NCBI GenBank assembly: GCA_036500205.1
Contig: DASYCK010000013.1
Span: 1 to 22,165, forward strand
Reading direction: 5' to 3'
From: DASYCK01 sp036500205
GTDB taxonomy: Bacteria; Myxococcota_A; Polyangia; Fen-1088
DNA length: 22,165 nucleotides
Position 1 is the stretch's first letter. Every line of letters begins with the position of its first letter. Shown here piece after piece: positions 13,585 to 20,215 of the stretch. The notes below the pieces were generated by a model. The model had not been told where the DNA came from and did no database searches. It saw nothing but the letters and a program-made list of their open reading frames with translations. The position numbers were made by a program, and so were the translations under genes.

Positions 13585-13595
13585 TTCCCACGAAC

Positions 13596-14078
13596 ATGCC
13601 GTTTTCGTTGCGCGCGTTTTGCCGGGACTTCGCTGCCCCCAGTCTGTCCGAGCTGCTGGTGTGGCTGCGGCAATATGAGACGCCAGCGACCCTGGCGGAC
13701 GACGGGGGCGAGGCGCCCGATCTGCTGTCGAGCTTCTGGGCGGAGGCGCGGCTGTCCTACGATCCCAGCGAAGCGTCGCTGACCGTGCGCTGCCATCGGG
13801 CGGGGGAGGCCACCTTCGCCGAGGAGCTCGCCGACTTCATCGCCGACGTGAACGAGCTACCGTCGTCGCCGGCGCGCACGCGCGTGCTCGAGCAGCTCGG
13901 CGCCACGCGCGTGCTGGTGGTCGTCGAGCTGCCGCCTCAGGGGGTCACCTTCAACGGGCAACAGACGGCGGAGGGCGTCGTGAACTCGCTGGTCGAGCGC
14001 GCGGGGGGATTGGCCCAGCGCGACGGTGACGGTTTTCTGGATCCCGAGGACGACTCCGTCATGCTCGCCATGGCGTGA
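13596..14078 (+). CDS. Conserved-looking protein of unknown function
   Basis: A 160-aa soluble protein that I do not recognise. It starts MPFSLRAFCRDFAAPSLSELLVWLRQ, followed by a Glu/Asp-rich middle (SFWAEARLSYDPSEASLTVRC, FAEELADFIADVNELP) and a mixed alpha/beta C-terminal half (ATRVLVVVELPPQGVTFNGQQTAEGVVNSLVERAGGLAQRDGDGFLDPEDDSVMLAMA). The pattern of a strand RVLVVVEL followed by a helix and DGDGFLD resembles small two-layer folds, but no family follows from this. Start at 13596 fits the -10-like box; an ATG at 13530 would add 22 residues and is the alternative. It lies 15 bp upstream of larB on the same strand and so may be transcribed with the lar genes. Codon bias matches its neighbours, so it is very likely a real gene. 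Confidence 0.7.
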   Translation: MPFSLRAFCRDFAAPSLSELLVWLRQYETPATLADDGGEAPDLLSSFWAEARLSYDPSEASLTVRCHRAGEATFAEELADFIADVNELPSSPARTRVLEQLGATRVLVVVELPPQGVTFNGQQTAEGVVNSLVERAGGLAQRDGDGFLDPEDDSVMLAMA

Positions 14079-14080
14079 GG

Positions 14081-14086
14081 TAATCT
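14081..14086 (+). promoter_or_regulatory. -10-like TAATCT, 7 nt before larB ATG
   Basis: TAATCT lies in the 15-nt gap between the preceding stop and the larB ATG. A leaderless larB transcript is possible, besides read-through. GAGG just upstream is too far from the ATG for a good ribosome site. Confidence 0.4.
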
Positions 14087-14093
14087 GTCGTTC

Positions 14094-14867
14094 ATGGATC
14101 CGGACCGGATCAAAGAGCTCCTCGTCGACGTCAGCGCCGGAAAGCGCTCCGTCGACGACGCGTTCCACGCGCTGAAAGAGCTGCCATTTCGCGAGCTGGA
14201 GTTCGCGCGCCCCGATACGCATCGCCATCTGCGGACGGGGTTTCCCGAGGTCGTCTTCGGGCTCGGCAAGACGCCCGAACAGATCGCCGCCATCCTCATC
14301 GAGCTCGCCGGTTCGGGCGCGCCCGTGTTCGCGACGCGGGTCGAGGCGGCGGTGGCGCCGTCGATCGTCGCCGCCGTGCGGGCGGCCGGGTTCGAGCAGG
14401 TCCGCTACTTCTCGGTCCCACGCATCCTGGCGGTGGGCGCCACGCCGCCGGCCACGCGGGGCCGCGGCGGCATCGTCGTGATCTCGGCAGGGACGTCCGA
14501 CGTGCCGGTCGCCGAGGAGGCGGCGCTCACCGTCGAGCTGGCAGGCCAGCGCGTGGAACGAATCTACGACGCGGGCGTGGCGGGCATTCATCGGCTGCTG
14601 GCCTCGCGGTCCACCATCGAACAGGCGGAGATCCTCATCGTCGTCGCGGGCATGGAGGGGGCGTTGCCCAGCGTGGTGGCGGGGCTGTTCGCGCGCCCCA
14701 TCGTCGCCGTTCCCACCAGCGTCGGCTACGGGGCGAACCTGGGCGGCGTGGCCGCGCTGCTGTCGATGTTGAATTCGTGTGCGGCGGGGATCGCCGTCGT
14801 GAACATCGACAACGGCTTCGGCGCGGGGCGCATGGCCGCCATGCTGAACCGAAGGCCCGGCGAATGA
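14094..14867 (+). CDS. larB: Nickel pincer cofactor biosynthesis protein LarB
   Basis: LarB, a PurE-like carboxylase/hydrolase that converts nicotinic acid adenine dinucleotide to pyridinium-3,5-biscarboxylate mononucleotide, the first step to the nickel-pincer nucleotide cofactor of lactate racemase-type (LarA) enzymes. The 257-aa protein has the LarB N-terminal helices (IKELLVDVSAGKRSVDDAFHALKELPF, RTGFPEVVFGLGKT) and the PurE-like core: GIVVISAGTSDVPVAEEA, YDAGVAGIHRL, VVAGMEGALPSVVAGLF, AVPTSVGYGA and MLNSCAAGIAVVNIDNGFGAG. C229 in NSCAAG corresponds to the conserved Cys of the family. Length is normal. The stop overlaps the larC start by ATGA, so translation is coupled. Neither larE nor larA is in the window. 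Confidence 0.95.
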   Translation: MDPDRIKELLVDVSAGKRSVDDAFHALKELPFRELEFARPDTHRHLRTGFPEVVFGLGKTPEQIAAILIELAGSGAPVFATRVEAAVAPSIVAAVRAAGFEQVRYFSVPRILAVGATPPATRGRGGIVVISAGTSDVPVAEEAALTVELAGQRVERIYDAGVAGIHRLLASRSTIEQAEILIVVAGMEGALPSVVAGLFARPIVAVPTSVGYGANLGGVAALLSMLNSCAAGIAVVNIDNGFGAGRMAAMLNRRPGE

Positions 14868-16252
14868 CGAAGCGCGCCGCCGGGAAGTCGCCGCTGCGGG
14901 GTCTGCACCTGCACTTCGATCCGGTGTCGGGGATCGCCGGTGACATGACGGTCGCGGCGCTGGTCGACGTGGGTGTCCCCGCGAGGGTGGTGGTGGACGC
15001 GATCGACGCGATGGGCATCGAGGGGCTGCGCGTTCGTTTCGAGACCCGACGCCGGGGCGCCTTCATGGGACGCGGGTTCGTGGTCAATGCGCCCGCGCAC
15101 GATCACGCGCACGAGGGTCACGATCATGCGCACGCGCACGGTCATGATCACGACCACGCGCACGAGGCGGCGCCGCCACGTGCGAAGTCACGCGCCGCCG
15201 TTTCCCGGCCCGCGACCCATCATCATCACCGCGACTACGCCGAGATCCGGCGGATTCTGCGGCGCGCCAGGCTCGATCCCGACGCCAAGGCGCTGGCCGA
15301 GGAGATCTTCGCGCGGGTGGCCGAGGTCGAGGCGGCGCTGCATGGAACCTCCGTCGAGCGCGTGACGTTTCACGAGGTGGGGGCCTTCGATTCGATCGCC
15401 GACGTGGTAGGGGCCGCCGCCGCCATCGCCTGGCTGGCGCCGGTGTCGATCGGCTCGGGCCCGCCCGTCGTGGGCACCGGGACCGTTCGCACGGCCCACG
15501 GCATCGTCGCGGTGCCGGCGCCCGCCACGGCGGCGCTGCTGACCGGCGTCCCCATTCGCTCCGAAGGGCGTGGCGAGCTGACCACGCCCACGGGGGCCGC
15601 CATCCTGGCTGCCGTCGTCGACACGTTCGGGCCGCCGCCGCCGCTGCGCATCACCGCCGTCGGCTACGGCGCCGGCACGCGCGAGCTCGACGATCGGGCG
15701 AACGTGCTGCGGGTCTTGCTCGGCGAGCCGATCGGCCAGACGCTGGAGCCGCCGTCCGACGAGGTGCTGTTGCTCGAGGCGAACATCGACGACATGTCGG
15801 GGCAGCTGGTGGCGGCGCTGTTCGACGCCCTGTTCGCGGCGGGCGCGCTCGACGTGTGGGCGACGCCGATCCTCATGAAGAAGGGGCGCCCCGCCCAGCA
15901 GCTGTCGGCGCTGGCCGATCCGGCACGAGCGCGCCTGGTCGAGCGGGCCTTCTTCCTGAACTCGACGACCCTGGGCGTTCGCCGCCGCGCCCTGGCGCGC
16001 ACCATCTTGGCGCGGTCGCTGGTCGACGTGGCGACGCCTTTCGGCGACGTTCGCGTCAAGGTGGCCGGTCTCGACGGCGAGGCCATCGGCGCCGAGCCCG
16101 AATACGAGGACTGTCGTCGCCGCGCCGTCGCGGCGGGCGTTCCCGTGAAGCGGGTATGGAGCGCGGCCCTGTCCGCGGCAAACGGTCTCGTGGTGACGCC
16201 AGCGTCGCCCGAGCGCAAGCGTCCGGCGCGTCGCAAGAGGACGAGCGCATGA
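14864..16252 (+). CDS. larC: Nickel insertion protein LarC, unsplit, with His-rich insert
   Basis: LarC, a CTP-dependent cyclometallase that inserts nickel into the pyridinium-3,5-bisthiocarboxylate nucleotide to make the pincer cofactor. 462 aa in one frame, so not split by the programmed frameshift known in lactobacilli. Family motifs: LHLHFDPVSGIAGDMTVAALVDVG, VTFHEVGAFDSIADVVGAAAAI, GTGTVRTAHGIVAVPAPATAALL, ELTTPTGAAIL, GYGAGTREL, LEANIDDMSGQ, DVWATPILMKKGRPAQQLS and STTLGVRR. Residues 79-100 are a His-rich loop with eleven His, and HHHH follows at 119-122; this probably holds nickel. The C-terminus is basic (RKRPARRKRTSA). The start ATG overlaps the larB stop, with AAGG eight bases upstream; the stop overlaps the next start in the same ATGA way. 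Confidence 0.95.
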   Translation: MTKRAAGKSPLRGLHLHFDPVSGIAGDMTVAALVDVGVPARVVVDAIDAMGIEGLRVRFETRRRGAFMGRGFVVNAPAHDHAHEGHDHAHAHGHDHDHAHEAAPPRAKSRAAVSRPATHHHHRDYAEIRRILRRARLDPDAKALAEEIFARVAEVEAALHGTSVERVTFHEVGAFDSIADVVGAAAAIAWLAPVSIGSGPPVVGTGTVRTAHGIVAVPAPATAALLTGVPIRSEGRGELTTPTGAAILAAVVDTFGPPPPLRITAVGYGAGTRELDDRANVLRVLLGEPIGQTLEPPSDEVLLLEANIDDMSGQLVAALFDALFAAGALDVWATPILMKKGRPAQQLSALADPARARLVERAFFLNSTTLGVRRRALARTILARSLVDVATPFGDVRVKVAGLDGEAIGAEPEYEDCRRRAVAAGVPVKRVWSAALSAANGLVVTPASPERKRPARRKRTSA

Positions 16253-17862
16253 CGACCCTCGATTCACGGCGCGTGCTGGGCGACGGCCTGACCAAGGCGG
16301 CGGAGGCGCTGGCGGCCGGCAGCGACGAGCTGCGGCTTCACGATGCCGCCCTGCACCTGGCACACGCCCTGGGCGCCTCCAAGGTGGCGATCGTGTCCAT
16401 GAGGGGCGAGCCCCACGAGCTGCAGGTCGTCGCCGACAGCGACGACCGCCGCTCGGCGCCCGAGACGGCGGCGCTGCTGGACGCCGCGGCGATTCGCGAG
16501 GCGCTGGCCTCACGCGAGGTCGTGGTGACGTCGCGTCCCGCGGCCGCCGGTGGCCCGGTGGACGACGTCTGGGCGGTGTTCCCCATCATCGCCGGGCATC
16601 GGGCGCGCGGCATTCTGCTGGCGGTGTTCGAGGCGTCGCGCGCCGAGGAGGGGGTCCTTCCCCAGGACATCATCTTGTGCGGAACGGCGGCGGCCGCGCT
16701 GGTGGCGGTGGCGCTGCCATCAGGCCAGACCGCCGAGCGTCCGGCCGAACGAACGCGCCGGGTGACCTTGACCGACGTTCACCGCGAACGGCGCTTGCGC
16801 GCCATCGAGCGCTACCGGGCCTTCATCGACAGCGCCTCGGACGGCATCGTCGTCATCGACGGCGCGGCCACGGTCCTCTACATGAACCACGCCGCCGAGC
16901 AGGTCACCGGCTACGCGCGGCAGGGGCTGGAAGGAAAGAGCCTCACGCAGATCGTGCCCGAACCCCAGCACTTCATGCTGGAACAGATGGTGGCGCTCGC
17001 CGTGAAGTCGCGGCCCGTCGAGAACTTCGACCTCGAGATCATCACGACGTCGCAGGATCAGATCACCGTCTCGGTGGCCTCGATCGGGATCCTCTCGGAG
17101 TACGGCGCTGCAATATTCGCCTTTCGCGACGTGACCCTGGCGCGGGGGCTCGAGGTCGAGCTGCGCCGCACCAGCGAGTTCCTCGAACGCATCCTGAACT
17201 CGGCCGTCGACGGGATCATCGCCGCCGATCTCAAGGGGATGGTGATCCTGTTCAACAGCGGCGCCGAGCGCATCTGCGGCTATCACGCCTCCGACGTCAT
17301 CGGAAAAATGCCTGTGACCGACCTGTATCCGCCACGGGTGGCGCAGGAGATCATGCGCCTGCTGCGCTCGTCGCAGCGGGGGGGCGAGGGGCGGCTCGAG
17401 CCGGTGAGGCGCGAGCTGAAGGCGGCCAGCGGCGAGCTGATCCCGGTGTCGATCTCGGCCGCGCTGGTGTTCGACGACGCGGGGCGGGAGATCGCCACCG
17501 TCGGGATCTTCTCCGATCTGCGCGAGCGGCTGCGCATGGAAGAACGGCTGGCCAAGGCCCAGGAGAAGCTGGCGGTTTCCGAGAAGCAGACGGTGGCCAT
17601 CGAGCTGGCCGGCGCCGCCGCGCACGAGCTGAATCAGCCGCTCACCTCGATCATGGGCTACGCGCAGATGCTGCTGCGCAAGCTGGAGCCCGAAAGCCCT
17701 CAGCAGCGGGCGCTGGAGACGATCCTGTCCGAGTCCGAGCGGATGGCGGGGATCGTGCGACAGCTGGGCAGCCTGACCCGCTATGAAACGAAGAGCTACG
17801 TGGGGGGAGCCCAGATCATCGATCTGGGGCGGTCGTCGGGACAGGTGGGGACGGACGAGTAG
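16249..17862 (+). CDS. GAF-PAS-PAS sensor with HisKA/DHp domain but no ATPase domain
   Basis: A cytosolic sensor-like protein of 537 aa. Residues 15-155 look like a GAF domain, then PAS domains at about 185-300 (FIDSASDGIVVIDGAATVLYMN...IFAFRDVTLARG) and 305-425 (ILNSAVDGIIAADLKGMVILFN...IGIFSDL-type end), a short coiled coil (427-450), and a HisKA domain with the H-box AAAHELNQPLTSIMGYAQMLL, phosphoacceptor H459. The protein stops about 50 residues later with RYETKSYVGGAQIIDL and a short tail; there are no N, G1, F or G2 boxes, and none follow in any frame before the next gene. So it cannot phosphorylate itself and may be a trans-phosphorylated or purely dimeric signalling partner. Its ATG at 16249 overlaps the larC stop and has GAGGA seven bases upstream, placing it as the last gene of larB-larC. 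Confidence 0.88.
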   Translation: MTTLDSRRVLGDGLTKAAEALAAGSDELRLHDAALHLAHALGASKVAIVSMRGEPHELQVVADSDDRRSAPETAALLDAAAIREALASREVVVTSRPAAAGGPVDDVWAVFPIIAGHRARGILLAVFEASRAEEGVLPQDIILCGTAAAALVAVALPSGQTAERPAERTRRVTLTDVHRERRLRAIERYRAFIDSASDGIVVIDGAATVLYMNHAAEQVTGYARQGLEGKSLTQIVPEPQHFMLEQMVALAVKSRPVENFDLEIITTSQDQITVSVASIGILSEYGAAIFAFRDVTLARGLEVELRRTSEFLERILNSAVDGIIAADLKGMVILFNSGAERICGYHASDVIGKMPVTDLYPPRVAQEIMRLLRSSQRGGEGRLEPVRRELKAASGELIPVSISAALVFDDAGREIATVGIFSDLRERLRMEERLAKAQEKLAVSEKQTVAIELAGAAAHELNQPLTSIMGYAQMLLRKLEPESPQQRALETILSESERMAGIVRQLGSLTRYETKSYVGGAQIIDLGRSSGQVGTDE

Positions 17863-17891
17863 CGCTGCTTCCCCCGCGGCGCCGATCCAGG

Positions 17892-17897
17892 TAGAAA
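17892..17897 (+). promoter_or_regulatory. -10-like TAGAAA, 9 nt before the ATG at 17907
   Basis: TAGAAA is near TANNNT and lies in the 44-nt gap after the sensor gene. The only AGG nearby is about 15 bases from the ATG, too far for a ribosome site. Confidence 0.3.
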
Positions 17898-17906
17898 CAA
17901 GCCCCC

Positions 17907-18200
17907 ATGAAGGTCGAACAGATCACGGAAGCGCTCGAGCAGGCGGCGGCCCAGGTGTCCGTGAAGGTCCGCTACGAAACGATGACCGGGGACAGCTCCG
18001 GGGCCGGAGGCCTTTGCAAGATTCGCGGCGAGTGGACTGTCATCATCGACAAGAAGTCGCCCGCGTCCGACCGAGCGGCCTTGTTGCTCGAGGCGCTGTC
18101 CGGCTTCGACTTCGACGGCATCTACCTGCCCCCCGAGATCCGCGACGCGCTGGCCGAACGCCGCGCGGCCAGTCGCCCCGCCGCCGAAGCGTCGCCCTAG
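17907..18200 (+). CDS. Small protein of unknown function (97 aa)
   Basis: A short soluble protein I cannot name. It has an N-terminal helix (MKVEQITEALEQAAAQVSVKVRYE), a beta-hairpin-like middle with GGLCKIRGEWTVIIDKKSP, a helix ASDRAALLLEALSGFDFDGIYL and the motif LPPEIRDALAER, then an Ala/Arg-rich tail. The pattern of a small residue-rich loop, a Cys strand and D-K-K looks like a compact conserved domain and not a random frame. One Cys, no signal peptide or membrane segment. It follows the sensor gene by 44 bp on the same strand and could be in the same operon, though a -10-like box precedes it. It ends convergently with the cupin gene. Confidence 0.75.
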   Translation: MKVEQITEALEQAAAQVSVKVRYETMTGDSSGAGGLCKIRGEWTVIIDKKSPASDRAALLLEALSGFDFDGIYLPPEIRDALAERRAASRPAAEASP

Positions 18201-18264
18201 TACCCCGACACGGTGGTCTCGATTGGTTGCCGGAGGGGGACCATGGCCGGGGCCCCGACCGCGA

Positions 18265-18711
18265 TCAGAGCAGCTCAATGCCGTGGCGCGCGAAGACGGC
18301 TTGTGCGTCGGCCTCGGAGCCGCCGTTGTTCGCCGCGCTGATGTCAGCGACGAACGCCTCGAAGACACCGGCGGGCGTGCTGATTGTCAGCATGCGGCCA
18401 GGCGCTGGCGACGTGCACATGAATCCGTGGGGGGCTCCTCGCGGAATGACGAGCATCTCCCCCTGCCCGAGAGAGCGCCGCTCGCCGGCCACCTCGAATT
18501 CGAAGCGACCTTCCAGGACGATGAACGTCTCCTGGAACGTCGGGTGTCGATGGAGAGCGACGCTGCGGCCCGGCGGCTCGAGCGACTCGAACATGCTGTA
18601 CGAGCCGTCGCCGTCGCCTTCGTTTCGTTTGAAGGCGAGCTTCAGCGGGCCCAACTGGTACGCCTTGCCTTCCATCGAGCGGAAGTGTTGGAGGTGTCTG
18701 GTGTCACTCAT
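18265..18711 (-). CDS. Single-domain cupin protein
   Basis: A 148-aa single cupin barrel. Motif 1 is HRHPTFQETFIVLEGRFEF, giving metal ligands H54, H56 and E61, and motif 2 has GEMLVIPRGAPHGF with H95; the four-ligand set is complete, so it probably binds a divalent metal. Upstream is EPPGRSVALH and downstream a short helical tail DISAANNGGSEADAQAVFARHGIELL. Relatives include quercetin-dioxygenase-like and sugar-binding cupins, so the reaction cannot be deduced. Cytosolic. No Shine-Dalgarno sequence precedes the ATG at 18711; a weak TTGGAC/GATGCT promoter does. It stands alone between convergent and same-strand genes. Confidence 0.88.
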   Translation of the reverse strand: MSDTRHLQHFRSMEGKAYQLGPLKLAFKRNEGDGDGSYSMFESLEPPGRSVALHRHPTFQETFIVLEGRFEFEVAGERRSLGQGEMLVIPRGAPHGFMCTSPAPGRMLTISTPAGVFEAFVADISAANNGGSEADAQAVFARHGIELL

Positions 18712-18717
18712 GCGTTC

Positions 18718-18747
18718 AGCATCGGCCGAAGGCAGCTATCGGTCCAA
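18718..18747 (-). promoter_or_regulatory. Possible cupin promoter: TTGGAC-N18-GATGCT
   Basis: Minus-strand TTGGAC (18747-18742) and GATGCT (18723-18718) are 18 bp apart; the -10 ends 6 nt before the ATG, which would make the transcript leaderless. The -10 match is weak. Confidence 0.3.
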
Positions 18748-18813
18748 CGTACAATTCACCCTTTGATGGTCCACGTGGCGCGTGGCGGCTACTGGTCGCC
18801 CGTCGGTCGGGAA

Positions 18814-19236
18814 TCAGCCCAGGCCGCGCAGCTTTTCGGCGAGCAGCGGATCGGATTCCAGGGCGTCGCGCAGCGCCGCCTGAACCTGCTCGCGCACGTG
18901 GGCCGGCGCGTTCTGTCCCAGCTGAACGTTCACGACGCGGTCGATCACCTGGTCGACGGCGCCGCGCGCGTCGAGCTTGCCGGTCGTCAGCTCGGCCGCC
19001 AGGTCCTTGACGGAGATCTCGCCGGGACGTCGCGCCGCGGCGTCGGTCTGCGCCGACGATGTCCCCGCCAGCTTCTCGGCGAACGCTTTTCCCGCGCCGG
19101 ACGTCTTCCTGGCGTCAGCCGCGGTGGCGTCAGCCGCGGTGGCGTCGGACGTACGTGAGGTCGAAGCGACCCCCTCGCCCTCGCCTGTGGTGGGGGTGCC
19201 CGAAGCCGGAGGCTGACCTGGCCCGTTGATCTTCAT
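18814..19236 (-). CDS. Small protein: disordered Ala/Thr N-half and helical C-terminal domain
   Basis: A 140-aa protein I do not recognise by family. Residues 1-70 are low-complexity and probably disordered (MKINGPGQPPASGTPTTGEG, then a tandem ATAAD duplication). Residues 72-140 are predicted helical: ISVKDLAAELTTGKLDARGAVDQVIDRVV, AHVREQVQAALRDALESDPLLAEKLRGLG. This shape, a flexible start and a small amphipathic helical end, resembles secreted or chaperone-bound small proteins and anti-sigma factors in general, but no specific motif proves it. The ATG at 19236 has GGGAG seven bases upstream. That ribosome site lies at the foot of an inverted repeat (19245-19262). Confidence 0.7.
   Translation of the reverse strand: MKINGPGQPPASGTPTTGEGEGVASTSRTSDATAADATAADARKTSGAGKAFAEKLAGTSSAQTDAAARRPGEISVKDLAAELTTGKLDARGAVDQVIDRVVNVQLGQNAPAHVREQVQAALRDALESDPLLAEKLRGLG
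19111..19140. repeat. Tandem 15-bp duplication in the small helical protein gene
   Basis: ggcgtcagccgcggt occurs twice in a row, with the first six bases of a third copy after it. It codes for the ATAAD repeat in the disordered half of the protein. Confidence 0.9.
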
Positions 19237-19244
19237 GTCTATCT

Positions 19245-19262
19245 CCCGCTCGCGCTCGCGGG
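19245..19262 (-). promoter_or_regulatory. Inverted repeat that includes the ribosome site of the small helical protein
   Basis: In the transcript, CCCGC and GCGGG pair around an 8-nt loop, and GCGGG overlaps the GGGAG ribosome site. The stem could limit translation initiation. This is inference. Confidence 0.35.
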
Positions 19263-19441
19263 AAAGCGTATCACAGCTTCACCCAGGCGGGCTCCGCTGG
19301 CGCCGCCGGTCGCCCAGCCGTTGCCCAAAAGGAGCAATTCGCGGGGAGACTGTTGGAAAGGCAATGATTCGTGACGTTCATCCGGATGTCGCATGGCACC
19401 TCCGTGAGGTCGGTATCGGGCGTTCGGGCGAACGGTTGCGC

Positions 19442-19447
19442 TAGAAT
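19442..19447 (+). promoter_or_regulatory. -10 box TAGAAT, 6 nt before the membrane protein ATG
   Basis: TAGAAT is five of six to TATAAT and ends exactly 6 nt before the ATG at 19454, so transcription is expected to start on the A of the start codon. There is no Shine-Dalgarno sequence. Confidence 0.5.
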
Positions 19448-19453
19448 GCGCCG

Positions 19454-20215
19454 ATGGGATTTCTGCGAGGTTTCGTCGCCCCTTTTCGAGGGGCCATGTA
19501 CGTCACCCGCGAACGGCTGTGGCACTTCGTGCTGCTCCCGCTGCTCGTGAACGCGGCCCTTGCCGTGGGCTCCGCCTTCGTGGTGGGCCGTTTCTGGCAG
19601 AAGGAGCTCGCCGATCGGGCGGTCGGCTCGCCGGTGCTGGGGACCCTGCTGCTCGTGGTGACGACGGCGCTCGGCACCGTGATCCTGTTCCTGATCCTCC
19701 AGCCCCTGCTGGGGGCGATCTTCAACGATCTCCTGTCCGAGCGGGTGGAACGCCGGGTGGCGGGCGAGCTCACCAAGGTCCCGCTGCTCGCCTCGCTGGG
19801 GCGGGCGCTGGCGCACGGCCTGCTGAAGTTGATTCTGTACGGGCTGGCGCTGGTGATCGGGCTGGCGCTGGGGGCCGTGACGGCGGGGATCGGCAGCCTG
19901 GTCGGGCTGGGCCTGGGGGCGATCTTCCTCGCCTACGATGGCTTCGATTTCCCGCTTTCTCGACGCGGGGCCACTTTTGGTGCGAAATGGCGCTATCTGG
20001 CCCTACACCCCGCGCAAACCATCGGATATGGTCTCGGGGCAACAGTCTTCTACCTTATTCCCTTGGCTTTGATTGTCGCGCCCCCTTTCACCGCTGTGGG
20101 GGCCACGTTGGTGTTCTTGGAGACCGAGAGCCGCAGCCGCGGCCACGAAAACAGAAAACACAAGGGAAAGGCACAGGTTGATGAAGCGAGTCCACTTCGA
20201 GACGGACAAGGGTGA
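19454..20215 (+). CDS. EI24/CysZ-like integral membrane protein
   Basis: A 253-aa polytopic inner-membrane protein of the EI24 (CysZ-like) type. It starts GFLRGFVAPFRGAMYVTRERLWHFVLLPLLVNAAL, typical for the family. Hydrophobic segments lie at about residues 24-45, 60-85 (VLGTLLLVVTTALGTVILFLILQPLLG), 117-155 (long Gly/Ala/Leu-rich stretch), and 190-220 (GLGATVFYLIPLALIVAPPFTAVGATLVFL). Between them is the family loop FNDLLSERVERRV and FLAYDGFDFPLSRRGATFGAKW. CysZ transports sulphate in E. coli, but many EI24 proteins have unknown roles and no sulphur gene is near, so no substrate is given. The C-terminal 30 residues are charged. The last 35 bp overlap the cyclophilin gene in another frame. 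Confidence 0.85.
   Translation: MGFLRGFVAPFRGAMYVTRERLWHFVLLPLLVNAALAVGSAFVVGRFWQKELADRAVGSPVLGTLLLVVTTALGTVILFLILQPLLGAIFNDLLSERVERRVAGELTKVPLLASLGRALAHGLLKLILYGLALVIGLALGAVTAGIGSLVGLGLGAIFLAYDGFDFPLSRRGATFGAKWRYLALHPAQTIGYGLGATVFYLIPLALIVAPPFTAVGATLVFLETESRSRGHENRKHKGKAQVDEASPLRDGQG

Noticed and set aside
12582..13595. N-terminal extension of the gene at 13596 back into the outer-membrane protein gene
   Set aside because: The extra codons overlap a convincing signal-peptide protein in another frame and cross two terminator-like hairpins.
15098..15160. Short repeats in the GC-rich cacgcgcacg region as a CRISPR-like array
   Set aside because: They encode the His-rich loop of LarC in frame; there are no spacers of regular length.
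17783..18766. A + strand frame across the small protein and cupin genes
   Set aside because: It reads the small protein gene out of frame and the cupin gene in antisense; no domain is visible.
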